From assembly GCA_947178475.1 (NCBI GenBank), contig CAMWYM010000023.1:1-33993 (forward strand): a DNA stretch of 33,993 nucleotides, given 5' to 3'. This document shows, piece after piece, positions 8,633-17,204 of this stretch (positions within the stretch are counted from its first letter, which is position 1; each line of letters opens with the position of its first letter). Both the position numbers and the translations under genes were made by a program. The notes below the pieces were generated by a model that was not told where the DNA came from, did no database searches, and saw only the letters and a program-made list of their open reading frames with translations. The stretch comes from an uncultured Clostridium sp. GTDB lineage: Bacteria; Bacillota; Clostridia; Lachnospirales; Lachnospiraceae.

Positions 8633-9724
8633 CTATACAATTTCCAATATAGTGTTTACTACAGTATCATTCTGCTCCGGTTTTAAGAAGCAGAACCGAA
8701 TGTATCTGTCACCCAGACCGTTATAGTCCGTACAATCCCGAATCATAAGTCCCCTTTTAATACAGTAATCAAACACGTCGGCTGCGGTCTGATCTTCCTT
8801 TAGAAGTTTAATCAATACAAAGTTTGCTTCCGGCTTAAATACCTTGATGGTCTTGCGGCTGGAAAGAGCGGAGAAAATAAGATTACGCTCTGTCTGAATC
8901 AGGCTTCTGGTGAGATTGATATAGTGCTCGTCCTCAAACATGACTCTGGCAACAGAAGCGTAGGAATTGATATTCCATGGAATCCGGCTGCTGGCTGTAG
9001 CATCTAAAAAAGTTTTGCTGCTGGTGACTGCATAGCCAAGACGAAGTCCGGGAGCTGCAAAAAATTTGGACACACCCCGCAATACAATCAGGTTATCATA
9101 TTTTTTGGTGAGGGAAACAGAAGAAATCAAATCAACGTCCCGCACAAATTCTACATAGGTTTCATCTACCATGACGCAGATATTAAGCTGCTGGCAGTGC
9201 TGTAAAATGGTATCCATCTGAGCCCGGGTAATCACCTTGCTGGTGGGATTGTTCGGGTTACAGATAACCAGCATATCAATGGACTCGTCCAGTGCCTTTA
9301 CAAACATATCCACATCTATTTCAAAATCATCCAGATTTTTCAGCATATAGACCTGAACGTCACTTCCTGCCAAACGTGCGGCATTACCGTATTCGGAATA
9401 GGCAGGCTCAATCACCATAGTCTTCTTCGGTGCTATGGTTTCAATGGCAAGCCGGATTAATTCTGAAGTACCGTTTCCGAGAACCAACTGCCAGGGCTCT
9501 GCACCGCAGTATCCGGCAATTGAATTGCAGAGTGCAGTGTAATTTCTGTCCGGATAGGAAGTGATAGCTTCTATGTTCTTTAACAGAGCCTCCTTTGCCA
9601 GAGAGGAGATACCCAGAGGATTGACGTTTGAGCCATAGGGAACGATGGATTTTTTATCAATATGGTATTTGTGGGCAATGGTTTCAAGGTCACTGCCGTG
9701 GAATGATTCCTGAATATTACTCAT
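8633..9724 (-). CDS. PLP-dependent class I/II aminotransferase (HisC/CobD-like)
   Basis: A fold-type I PLP enzyme of 363 residues. Visible are the substrate-binding YGSNVNPLG near the N-terminus, GNGTSELI, the CNPNNPTS motif, the DETYVEF Asp that holds the pyridine nitrogen, the Schiff-base Lys in VSKFFAAPGLRLGY, and RFCFL near the C-terminus. The family includes histidinol-phosphate aminotransferase and threonine-phosphate decarboxylase (CobD); no his or cob gene is nearby, so the substrate is open. The ATG at 9724 was chosen over an in-frame TTG at 9757 because AAAGAAGG lies 8 nt before the ATG. A near-consensus promoter lies upstream (9800-9828). Confidence 0.85.
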   Translation of the reverse strand: MSNIQESFHGSDLETIAHKYHIDKKSIVPYGSNVNPLGISSLAKEALLKNIEAITSYPDRNYTALCNSIAGYCGAEPWQLVLGNGTSELIRLAIETIAPKKTMVIEPAYSEYGNAARLAGSDVQVYMLKNLDDFEIDVDMFVKALDESIDMLVICNPNNPTSKVITRAQMDTILQHCQQLNICVMVDETYVEFVRDVDLISSVSLTKKYDNLIVLRGVSKFFAAPGLRLGYAVTSSKTFLDATASSRIPWNINSYASVARVMFEDEHYINLTRSLIQTERNLIFSALSSRKTIKVFKPEANFVLIKLLKEDQTAADVFDYCIKRGLMIRDCTDYNGLGDRYIRFCFLKPEQNDTVVNTILEIV

Positions 9725-9751
9725 AAATGCAACCTTCTTTCTATATTTATC

Positions 9752-9780
9752 TTTCAATATGTGAAAAAATTTGATATAAT
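9752..9780 (+). promoter_or_regulatory. Candidate promoter of the large plus-strand operon
   Basis: A perfect TATAAT (9775-9780) lies 17 nt after a weak -35 hexamer, TTTCAA (9752-9757), and 68 nt before the ATG of the 1190-residue protein. It is the only good -10 in this divergent intergenic region on the plus strand. Confidence 0.5.
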
Positions 9781-9799
9781 CTTAATAAATATGGTTTCA

Positions 9800-9828
9800 A
9801 TTATACATTTTGGAACACAAAACATCAA
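9800..9828 (-). promoter_or_regulatory. Promoter of the aminotransferase-hydrolase operon
   Basis: Read on the minus strand: TTGATG (9828-9823), a 17-nt spacer, then TATAAT (9805-9800). The predicted start near 9793 gives a leader of about 70 nt before the ATG at 9724. It overlaps the leader of the divergent plus-strand operon, so the two units may interfere. Confidence 0.7.
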
Positions 9829-9848
9829 GTACAAGATAAGGATTACTT

Positions 9849-12800
9849 ATGAAGAGCAAGGTGGAACAATATGCCAAGGGGGATTTTTATGTAGAATACC
9901 CTCAGGTCAAACTTTCAAAAAACTATTTACAATTAAAAATCGAGGCTGGCAGCGTCTATACGGGAACTATTGATGTACGTTCGGAAAATGATGTTCCAAT
10001 GAAAATGATGGTATATGACGATGCCTATTTACTATGTTTTAATGACCATAGCCTGATTGGAAGAAAAGGAGTCATTGAATTTACTTTTGATGCCTCTAAG
10101 CGGGTGAGAGGCAGTATTTATGACGGGAAAATCCGTGTGATCGGAAATGGGATAGAAAGAGAGATACCATATAATATTGAGGTGGTAGCACCGTTTATTG
10201 ATGCTGGCGGCGTAGCTTTAGAGGATTTGATGAAATTTTCTGCTTTGGCTGAGGAGAACTGGGACAGAGCATTGGGAATATTTTATTCCGAGGAATTTAC
10301 AAGGACATTGCTGGGGGATCAGGCAGAGTATATTGAGGCGTACCGCACGTTAAAGGATTCACTGGATAAGAATCAGGCGCTGGAGGAATTTCTGGTTTAT
10401 ATCCACAAGAAACGGGCGATGACATTGCAGGTGGAGCATGACCGCTTTGAATATAATTTTCCTAAGATGAAGGAAGACCACCAGCTTGTACTTCGGAAGA
10501 ATACGTGGGGATATTGCAGTATGTCAGTAAAGACGGATTGCAGCTTTATTACTCTGCACCAGGACAGGATATGCAGTATGGATTTCTCAGGGGATGTCTG
10601 TTCTCTGGGCTATAGTCTGCACCCGGAAATGATGGATGAGACGGAGGCGGCAAGCGGACGGATTATTTTAGAGAATACCTATCAGAGAATTGCAGTGAAT
10701 ATCTTTATCCGCAAGCCGGAGGAGACGAGCCGCATTTTGGTGCATAAGGATCATGACCGAAGACTGCGCAAGCTTGAGGTTGCGGCATTGATTCATAATT
10801 ATCTGGATTATCGTATCGGATTACTGCCGCTTAATCAGTTTATTGAAAAGACAAGAGAGTCACTGAATGCGTTGGTGGAATTTGAGCCGGATACGGGAGT
10901 ATATAAATTGGGATTACTGCATATGAGCATTCTGGCGGGAAAAGAGGAGAATGTCAGGCAGGAGATTGTCCGTATGGAGGCGGATATGGATAAAGCGATG
11001 GAGGGTCCGCGCGAGCGCTGCTATTTTCTCTATTTAAAGGCGTTACTCTCCAAAGATACAAGACAGATTGTAAAAACCTGTGAAAAGATTGAAGAGGCAC
11101 TTGCCAGTGAGCAGGATAAGCTATTCTATTTCTGGCTGTTGATTTATTTGGATGAGCGCTATCAAAAGGATAAGAACTGGCTGTTTTCACAGGTGGAGGG
11201 GCTTTATGACGGCGGTTATGAGAGTCCGGTGCTGGCATTGGAAATATGCGATTTGATTAATCAGGAACCGTTGCTGCTCAAAAAGCTTACAGCGGTAGAG
11301 CTGGCAGCGCTCCGCTTTGGGTTGAAAAATCAATATCTCAGCAAGGAGGCAGAAGAGGAGTTCCTGCAGCTGGCAGCAAGGGAAAAAACCTTCCGTCACA
11401 GTGTGTTCTCACTGCTGGCAATGATTTATGAAAGAGATAAGCGGGGAGATGTTATCCGGATTATATGTGGATTACTGATTCGTGGAGCAAGATTAGAACA
11501 CCGTTACCACAAATATTACTTAGATGGAGTGCAGCGGGGCTACAAAATTGTGGGGATACAGGAGAATTATCTGCGGAGTATGGACCATAGCCAGTATGCG
11601 CTGATTCCGGATTCTGTATTGCGGTATTTTAATTATAAGAGTATTCTTTCCGATAATGAGTATGCGTATTTGTATGCCAATGTTATTGTCAATAGAAGAC
11701 AGTATCTGGGACAGTATGAGGAATATCTTCCTAATATAGAAGCATTTATGCAGGGGCAGATCGTAAAGGGAAACATGAGTGATGACCTAAGTGTCATCTA
11801 TAGTGAGTTTTTGCGACCGCAGGCGGTGAATTCGCAGTTTGCGCCCAGCCTGGTAAATGTGATATTTAAACGAAAATTGACTGTGGCAAATGAGAACATT
11901 GTGGCAGTGGTAATATCACATAAGGAACTGGAAGAGGAGAATATAGTGCCGGTGGTAAACCATGTGGCCTATGTGGATATGGTGACGGAATCGGCTGTTG
12001 TATCATTGGTGGACAGAGAGCAGAATCGGTTTATCAGTACCATTCCTTATAAGCTTCAGAAGCTGGTGGACGAATCAGAATATATGGGGATTTTGGAGCA
12101 GCATGCAGCAGATGATTATCGTTATGCGCTCTATCAGTACAGTGCGTTGGAGGCCTATAATGCTGTCGGAGCGAGAGAGGTCAATATAGCAAGAAATACC
12201 CTGTCGTTTAAGGAGATAAGTGAAGAAACCAGACAGCAGGCGATTTTCGGGATTGTCCGGTATTACCATATGCATATGGATATGGATATTCTGGGGGGAT
12301 ATCTGCGCCGGGTGAACATGGAGTATGTCGCTCCGGAGAATGCTGTTGAGTACATAGATTATCTGTTGGAGTGCGGACTTTATGAAAAGGGTTATGAAGC
12401 CATTAAACGGTTTGGCTATCAGGGCGTTTCGACGGAACAGCTGATAAAGATGGTGGAGACAGTGAAAGAGTTTTCCCAGTATGCCGGGGAAGAGACACTG
12501 GTCGCTGTTGCCGCACATTTATATCGCATGGGACAGGAGACGCCGGAAATACTCTCCTACCTTGTGGATACCTATCAGAGCGGCGTTGGGGAGATGCTTA
12601 AGCTTTGGAAGCGTGCCAACGGCAGGCTGGCAAGACTGGATATGCTGGAAGAGAATATTATTTGTGAGACTCTTTATACGGAACAGTGGCATAAGGAGGT
12701 ATTTTCCGTATTCGATTCTTTTGTGGAGAAGAGAAAACGGGGAATGGTGATTAAGGCGTTTTTCAAGCGGGCGGCTTTTGCCTATCTGGTGGAGGATACC

Positions 12801-13421
12801 GAGCAGCCGGAATCCTTTTTTGAAGCCCTCTATCGACAGATGATTTTGGAGGAGTTGGATGATGATATGTGCATTGCAGCTATGCTGCTCTATTTCAGCC
12901 GCAAGGCAAAGCTGGAAAAGGATGAGACGCTCTGGGTTAAGAAGAAAACCGAATATTTTGTGAAGAGAGGAATACTCCTGCCGTTCTTTAGGAAATTTAA
13001 ACGCTATGTAAAGCTGCCGAAGGATTTGTTTTTGATGACCTATGTGGTGACAAAGGATAAGGCAGGAAAACAGATTTCTTTCCGGTATGGGATCCAGTCT
13101 GGTGTGGAGAAGCCGGAGTGCAGCCGGGAGGCAAGGATGATGGAGGTTCTTCCGGGATATTATATGAAAGAATTTGTGCTGTTTCATGGGGAGAATCTCC
13201 TCTATGAAATGCCGGAGGGACATGCCGGACATACCCGTGTCTATGAGAGTGAGGGAATGAAGGCAAAGGGAGAAACAGAGGAATATGAGAACCGTTTTGA
13301 GATGCTGAATTCGATGCTGTTAAATCAGGAAATCGGAGAAAATCAGATGCTGGTAGATAAGATTGACAAATATCTGAAGCTGGCGGCAGTGGTGGAAGAG
13401 AATCTGGAATTGATGGAGTAA
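9849..13421 (+). CDS. Giant DUF5717-type protein: N-terminal beta domains plus long helical-repeat body
   Basis: Has 1190 residues, with no signal peptide or TM segment, so probably cytoplasmic. I recognise the overall type as DUF5717, seen mainly in Lachnospiraceae; no function is established that I know of. Two beta-rich segments (about 10-110, with the sandwich-like EREIPYNIEVVAP, and about 200-300) come first. A long run of amphipathic helices, TPR/solenoid-like (about 310-1010), follows, then a short beta-rich region (about 1040-1120) and a helical tail. An AAGG site precedes the ATG. It is the first gene of the operon and lies 15 nt before the Hsp70-like gene, which argues for a joint complex. 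A scaffold role is inference. Confidence 0.75.
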   Translation: MKSKVEQYAKGDFYVEYPQVKLSKNYLQLKIEAGSVYTGTIDVRSENDVPMKMMVYDDAYLLCFNDHSLIGRKGVIEFTFDASKRVRGSIYDGKIRVIGNGIEREIPYNIEVVAPFIDAGGVALEDLMKFSALAEENWDRALGIFYSEEFTRTLLGDQAEYIEAYRTLKDSLDKNQALEEFLVYIHKKRAMTLQVEHDRFEYNFPKMKEDHQLVLRKNTWGYCSMSVKTDCSFITLHQDRICSMDFSGDVCSLGYSLHPEMMDETEAASGRIILENTYQRIAVNIFIRKPEETSRILVHKDHDRRLRKLEVAALIHNYLDYRIGLLPLNQFIEKTRESLNALVEFEPDTGVYKLGLLHMSILAGKEENVRQEIVRMEADMDKAMEGPRERCYFLYLKALLSKDTRQIVKTCEKIEEALASEQDKLFYFWLLIYLDERYQKDKNWLFSQVEGLYDGGYESPVLALEICDLINQEPLLLKKLTAVELAALRFGLKNQYLSKEAEEEFLQLAAREKTFRHSVFSLLAMIYERDKRGDVIRIICGLLIRGARLEHRYHKYYLDGVQRGYKIVGIQENYLRSMDHSQYALIPDSVLRYFNYKSILSDNEYAYLYANVIVNRRQYLGQYEEYLPNIEAFMQGQIVKGNMSDDLSVIYSEFLRPQAVNSQFAPSLVNVIFKRKLTVANENIVAVVISHKELEEENIVPVVNHVAYVDMVTESAVVSLVDREQNRFISTIPYKLQKLVDESEYMGILEQHAADDYRYALYQYSALEAYNAVGAREVNIARNTLSFKEISEETRQQAIFGIVRYYHMHMDMDILGGYLRRVNMEYVAPENAVEYIDYLLECGLYEKGYEAIKRFGYQGVSTEQLIKMVETVKEFSQYAGEETLVAVAAHLYRMGQETPEILSYLVDTYQSGVGEMLKLWKRANGRLARLDMLEENIICETLYTEQWHKEVFSVFDSFVEKRKRGMVIKAFFKRAAFAYLVEDTEQPESFFEALYRQMILEELDDDMCIAAMLLYFSRKAKLEKDETLWVKKKTEYFVKRGILLPFFRKFKRYVKLPKDLFLMTYVVTKDKAGKQISFRYGIQSGVEKPECSREARMMEVLPGYYMKEFVLFHGENLLYEMPEGHAGHTRVYESEGMKAKGETEEYENRFEMLNSMLLNQEIGENQMLVDKIDKYLKLAAVVEENLELME

Positions 13422-13436
13422 CAGAAAGGACAGTTC

Positions 13437-14693
13437 ATGAAAGACATTTATTTAGGGATTGATTTGTGTAAAAAGAATATACAGATGAGCTTCTGGCGAG
13501 AGGATAAGCAGGAGCCCAAGACGATTTGCCAGCAGAATAATACGGAGACATATCAGCTTCCCAATGTGATGTTTTATTCCCATAAGGATAAAAAGTGGTA
13601 TGTGGGGAATGATGTCAGTGCAGTTCGGTTTAGTGAAGACGGAGTTATTGTTGAGGATGTGGTGGAGCGGATTGATTCGGACATACGGGTGATGGTAGAT
13701 GACACGGAGTATTCCCGTGAGATGCTGTTGCTGATCTTGTTAAAAACACATGTGGAGGAATTCCTGAACCGTTCAAAGGAGTATCGTCTGATGGGGCTTA
13801 CCGTTTCACTGGAAAGCTATCATCCGAAGGTTTACCAGGTACTGAGACAGCTTAAGGAGGAACTGAAACTGTCAGATGATGCGTTTTATGTTATGAGTCA
13901 TGAGAATGCATTTTTTCAGTATGTTATGCATCAGAATGAAAAGCTTCATACAAACAGTGTTGCAATGTTTGAGTATAGTCAGGAGGGAATGGAGTATTAT
14001 CGGATTGACCAGAAACGGCAGGGGACTACCAGAATATTCTATTTGAGCCGTCAGGATATGAAAAAGCAGATGCCTTACGGTATGCTTTTTGAGAGCATAG
14101 AGGAGCTGGATCGCTTTTTTGCAGGTATTGCAAAGGCAAAAATGAGGGAAACTTATATTACGACCGTTTATCTTACCGGACCGGGCTTTAATGATAACTG
14201 GCTTGATCAGGCAACCCGGGTGCTTTGTGACGGACGAAGAGTATTCATGGGTCAGAATATATATACTCAGGGTGCATGCTTTCATGCAAGGCACGGAGCC
14301 TATGAGGCGGACAAGGATTGTGTTTTGTGTACGGAGGGGAGTATGACCTTTGATATTGGTGTTAGTATAGGTGATATGGAGGGAAGGAAAGTGTTTCACC
14401 CTATTGCCATTGGCGGACGGGAATGGTATAACATGCGGGGCAGTGTGAATGTATTCCTTGATGATACCAACAGGGTAGATATGATATATCGCGATAAGGT
14501 CACCAAGGAGGTGCAAGAGGAAATTATTGAGATACACGGATTGCCGAAGCGACCACCGAAAACAACTAAGCTGTCGTTGGAGGTAGAGCTTTATAATGAG
14601 AAAACGGGAGCGATTGTAATCCGGGATGTGGGCTTTGGAAAGATTTATCCTACGACGAATAAGATATACCGAAAGGAATTTTCGGTGGGATGA
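13437..14693 (+). CDS. DUF5716-type Hsp70/actin-fold protein
   Basis: Has 418 residues and is laid out like an Hsp70. The phosphate-1-like strand is YLGIDLCKKN (5-14). A connect-1-like helix and HENAFFQYV (155-163) correspond to the NEPTAAA region. YLTGPGFNDNW (245-255) resembles the adenosine motif, and GQNIYTQGACFHARHG (272-287) resembles the closing helix. A beta-sandwich-like C-terminal domain follows (about 300-418). The phosphate-2 loop, normally DLGGGT, is FEYSQEGM here (178-185), so ATP hydrolysis is doubtful. I recognise it as DUF5716-like, a frequent neighbour of DUF5717. GAAAGGA precedes the ATG. It probably works with its neighbours on a helical scaffold; the role is unknown. Confidence 0.72.
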   Translation: MKDIYLGIDLCKKNIQMSFWREDKQEPKTICQQNNTETYQLPNVMFYSHKDKKWYVGNDVSAVRFSEDGVIVEDVVERIDSDIRVMVDDTEYSREMLLLILLKTHVEEFLNRSKEYRLMGLTVSLESYHPKVYQVLRQLKEELKLSDDAFYVMSHENAFFQYVMHQNEKLHTNSVAMFEYSQEGMEYYRIDQKRQGTTRIFYLSRQDMKKQMPYGMLFESIEELDRFFAGIAKAKMRETYITTVYLTGPGFNDNWLDQATRVLCDGRRVFMGQNIYTQGACFHARHGAYEADKDCVLCTEGSMTFDIGVSIGDMEGRKVFHPIAIGGREWYNMRGSVNVFLDDTNRVDMIYRDKVTKEVQEEIIEIHGLPKRPPKTTKLSLEVELYNEKTGAIVIRDVGFGKIYPTTNKIYRKEFSVG

Positions 14694-14747
14694 TATTGCA
14701 GGGGACGGAAGGAATTTCCGGTTAGTATATGAGAAAGAGGTAATTAG

Positions 14748-15581
14748 ATGGGACGAGTGATATTGTGTGAAACGCAGCCGGCGGAAACGTCGTATATATT
14801 TCCGAATACTAAGATAGAGGTGTTTTCCTATGAGGAGCTCTGCTTTTATATCTATAATAATATTGCGTTGATTTCCGAGGAATATATGGATGTTCATATG
14901 TTTAACTGGATTGAGAACGGACTGAAGCTCCCAATGCTTGCCGGACAGCTTCGGGCTGTTAAGGAGAAGGATAGTACGGATTTGACCGATTTGCTGACAA
15001 CGATTCTCACGTATAAGGAATTTTACACCGTTTCCGAGGTGAAGGAGTTTATCTATCAGATGGAGAGAATGAAAGGACTTACACCGCCGCAGTTTCGGAA
15101 AATGCAGGCAGACGGATTTTTGCGCTATCGCAAATATCTGAAGGCAGCATCTATCTATGATGAACTTTTAGAGCAATATCCGGACATGCAGAATGATAAT
15201 CTTCTAGGCGCTATCTATCATAATAAGGCAGTGGCTCTTGCTCATAATTTTGAGCTGAAGGAGGCCATGGAGGCCTATCTCAAAGCTTATGAGCTTACGG
15301 GAAATCCTCGCTCTATTTTTGAGTATCTGCTGCTGATGGCAACACTGCGGGAGCGGGAGGAAGTGGCAGTGCTGGCCAAGTTTCACGGAGTGGAGGATAT
15401 GCTGGGAGAGATATATGAGGCCATTGATGCTGCCGTGACCGATGTGACGGGGTCGCCGATCTATCATCGGTTAGAAAAGGCGATGTATCATTATCAAAAG
15501 AACTATCTGGCAGATTTTAACAGGAAAATGGATACAGTGATTGAGCATTTGAAGTCTGAATTCCGGGAGCAGACAGCATAA
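14748..15581 (+). CDS. TPR-like helical protein of the DUF5717/5716 cluster
   Basis: Has 277 residues, soluble, no signal. The N-terminal part (1-60) is mixed alpha/beta (VILCETQPAETSYIFPNTKIEVFSYEELCFYI has to be read as separate strands and helix). From about 115 there are TPR-like helix pairs: ADGFLRYRKYLKAASIYDEL, then AIYHNKAVALAHNFELKEAM with AYLKAYELTG. TPRs mediate protein-protein contacts and often dock Hsp70-type partners, which fits the gene directly upstream. GAGG lies before the ATG. The gene follows a 54-nt gap in the same run. No function is known to me. Confidence 0.65.
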   Translation: MGRVILCETQPAETSYIFPNTKIEVFSYEELCFYIYNNIALISEEYMDVHMFNWIENGLKLPMLAGQLRAVKEKDSTDLTDLLTTILTYKEFYTVSEVKEFIYQMERMKGLTPPQFRKMQADGFLRYRKYLKAASIYDELLEQYPDMQNDNLLGAIYHNKAVALAHNFELKEAMEAYLKAYELTGNPRSIFEYLLLMATLREREEVAVLAKFHGVEDMLGEIYEAIDAAVTDVTGSPIYHRLEKAMYHYQKNYLADFNRKMDTVIEHLKSEFREQTA

Positions 15582-15625
15582 GCATTATGAGCAACAGCAG
15601 GTCAAAGGACAGGAGATTGTGATAC

Positions 15626-16804
15626 ATGGGTTTGTTGAATACGGTAAAGGATATCTTTACGAAAACAGAGGTGACAGAGGAGAAATTTGAATACGAAAGC
15701 ATTGATAGTGTTCTGGCGCGGGGGGAGCGCAGAGAGGGACAGGGCATGGAGGCGGATGTCGCCTTTAAATGTGACCAGATTGTAGATGCTACCTATCAGA
15801 TGGAGGATTTGCGTGTAGAGTATGAGATGGTAACCTCTTACTTTAACGATATTCAAACCATTGAGGGACTGTCGCAGGAAGTACGTGCGGAAATCATGGG
15901 GATAGCCAAAAAGATTGCAATGCTCGAAACGGAGACCTCAGCATTTTTTCATTCCGATGACCGGATAAGTGATGAGAATTTCCGTATGATGCAGGGTATG
16001 GAGGGTGAGATTTCAGAGGTGTTTGGCCGGCTTAAGGATTTAGAGGATATGGACATGAAGATTAAGCGGGATATGAAACACTTAGAGGCGGAAAAGAGTT
16101 CTCAGGAATACCTGCAGGGGGATATTGAGGAACAGCAGGCAAAGCTTCGGATGTTTATGACGATATTTGGAACTATTTCTTTGCTTCTTGTGATAACTCT
16201 GGCTGTTGTGGCAGCACTGACGGACACTAATTTATTGATTCCAATCTTACTGATTTTGCTGCTGGTAGTGGGAATGGCCGCCTTGTCAGTTGTGACCTTT
16301 CATAATCTGTCTTATAGCTTTAAGCTTTCAGAGATGAAAGAAAATCGGGCAATAAACCTGATGAATAAAGTAAAGATCAAGTATATTAATAATACTTCTA
16401 CGTTGGAGTATCTTTATGACAAATATGGTATTAAGAGCCTGAGGGAATTGGAATACCTCCATGATCAGTATTTAATTATGATTGATGAGGTTAGAAAATA
16501 TCAGAAGGTTTCAGGAGACCTGCGGGAGTTTTCAGAGGCTCTCTCAAAGCTGCTGTTTTCCTGTGGAGTGAAGGATCCGGATATATGGATAAAGCAGTCA
16601 TTGGCCTTGATTGACAACCGGGAAATGGTGGAGGTGAAGCACTCTCTGAATGTGAGGCGGCAGAAGCTACGGGAGCAGATTGCCTATAATGAGAAGCTGC
16701 GGTTAAACGGTCTTAGGGATATACGGGAAATGTTGAAGACCAATCCGGAGCTCAGAGATCAGGTGAAACGGGAGCTGGAGACTTACCATATAAATGTCCA
16801 GTGA
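15626..16804 (+). CDS. Coiled-coil protein with central TM hairpin
   Basis: Has 392 residues. Charged helical/coiled-coil regions (about 45-165 and 235-390) flank two adjacent TM segments (about 173-196 and 202-222) joined by a short DTNLLIP turn. Both long arms therefore lie on the same side, most likely the cytoplasm. No catalytic motif is seen. An AGGAGA ribosome site lies 10 nt before the ATG. It is the only membrane protein of the first five genes in this run and may anchor the soluble scaffold proteins; that is inference. I do not recognise a named family. Confidence 0.6.
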   Translation: MGLLNTVKDIFTKTEVTEEKFEYESIDSVLARGERREGQGMEADVAFKCDQIVDATYQMEDLRVEYEMVTSYFNDIQTIEGLSQEVRAEIMGIAKKIAMLETETSAFFHSDDRISDENFRMMQGMEGEISEVFGRLKDLEDMDMKIKRDMKHLEAEKSSQEYLQGDIEEQQAKLRMFMTIFGTISLLLVITLAVVAALTDTNLLIPILLILLLVVGMAALSVVTFHNLSYSFKLSEMKENRAINLMNKVKIKYINNTSTLEYLYDKYGIKSLRELEYLHDQYLIMIDEVRKYQKVSGDLREFSEALSKLLFSCGVKDPDIWIKQSLALIDNREMVEVKHSLNVRRQKLREQIAYNEKLRLNGLRDIREMLKTNPELRDQVKRELETYHINVQ

Positions 16805-16840
16805 AAGTGTGATGGTTGATATAGGTGTTTGGAGGGTCTG

Positions 16841-17182
16841 ATGGAGGATAAAATAATAAAAATTGAAAACAAGGCTTCTTATGGAATCACTTGGTATGAA
16901 CATGCACAGCCCTATTTGGGCAGTCACAGAGGGATGCGGTTTAGGATAGCCCGTGACCCCATGGAGGATGTGGCATTGACTCCTCCGGATAAAAAGGGAG
17001 AGGCTGTATTTGAGGTGATAGTGTGGCCGGAGCCGTTGTGTTTTGAGGCTACACCAGAGGAGAAAAAGACCAGAGAGACCTTTCCGTTTGATGAAGCAGG
17101 AAAGGAAAAGGCGGTTGAATGGCTGAACAGGCAGTACTCAGACAGATATGAGGAATGGGAGGCTGTAAGGGCGAAGCACTAA
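16841..17182 (+). CDS. Small uncharacterised protein
   Basis: Has 113 residues, soluble and acidic to neutral, beginning MEDKIIKIENKASYGITWYEHAQPY. The N-terminal half looks beta-rich (RFRIARDPMEDVAL, AVFEVIVWPEPLCFE), and the C-terminal half is a charged helix (KEKAVEWLNRQYSDRYEEWEAV). No known motif is recognised. The ATG at 16841 was chosen over an in-frame TTG at 16829 because GGAGGG lies just before it. It sits 36 nt after the coiled-coil gene and 22 nt before the RNase H start, so it is part of the same transcript. Confidence 0.6.
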   Translation: MEDKIIKIENKASYGITWYEHAQPYLGSHRGMRFRIARDPMEDVALTPPDKKGEAVFEVIVWPEPLCFEATPEEKKTRETFPFDEAGKEKAVEWLNRQYSDRYEEWEAVRAKH

Positions 17183-17204
17183 ACGGCAGAATATGGAGAG
17201 AGAT

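Noticed and set aside
8633-9724. Calling the aminotransferase CobD (threonine-phosphate decarboxylase) or HisC
   Set aside because: The sequence fits the superfamily, but no cobalamin or histidine genes are near and no specificity-determining residue can be judged by eye.
9725-9757. Upstream TTG start for the aminotransferase (11 extra residues)
   Set aside because: No ribosome site for the TTG, while AAAGAAGG lies 8 nt before the ATG at 9724.
9761-9973. 70-residue open frame overlapping the start of the DUF5717-type gene
   Set aside because: It overlaps the leader and the true gene in another frame and has no ribosome site.
12519-13232. Long antisense open frames within the DUF5717 gene and others
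   Set aside because: They are shadows of the sense codon pattern, lack ribosome sites and show no recognisable domain.
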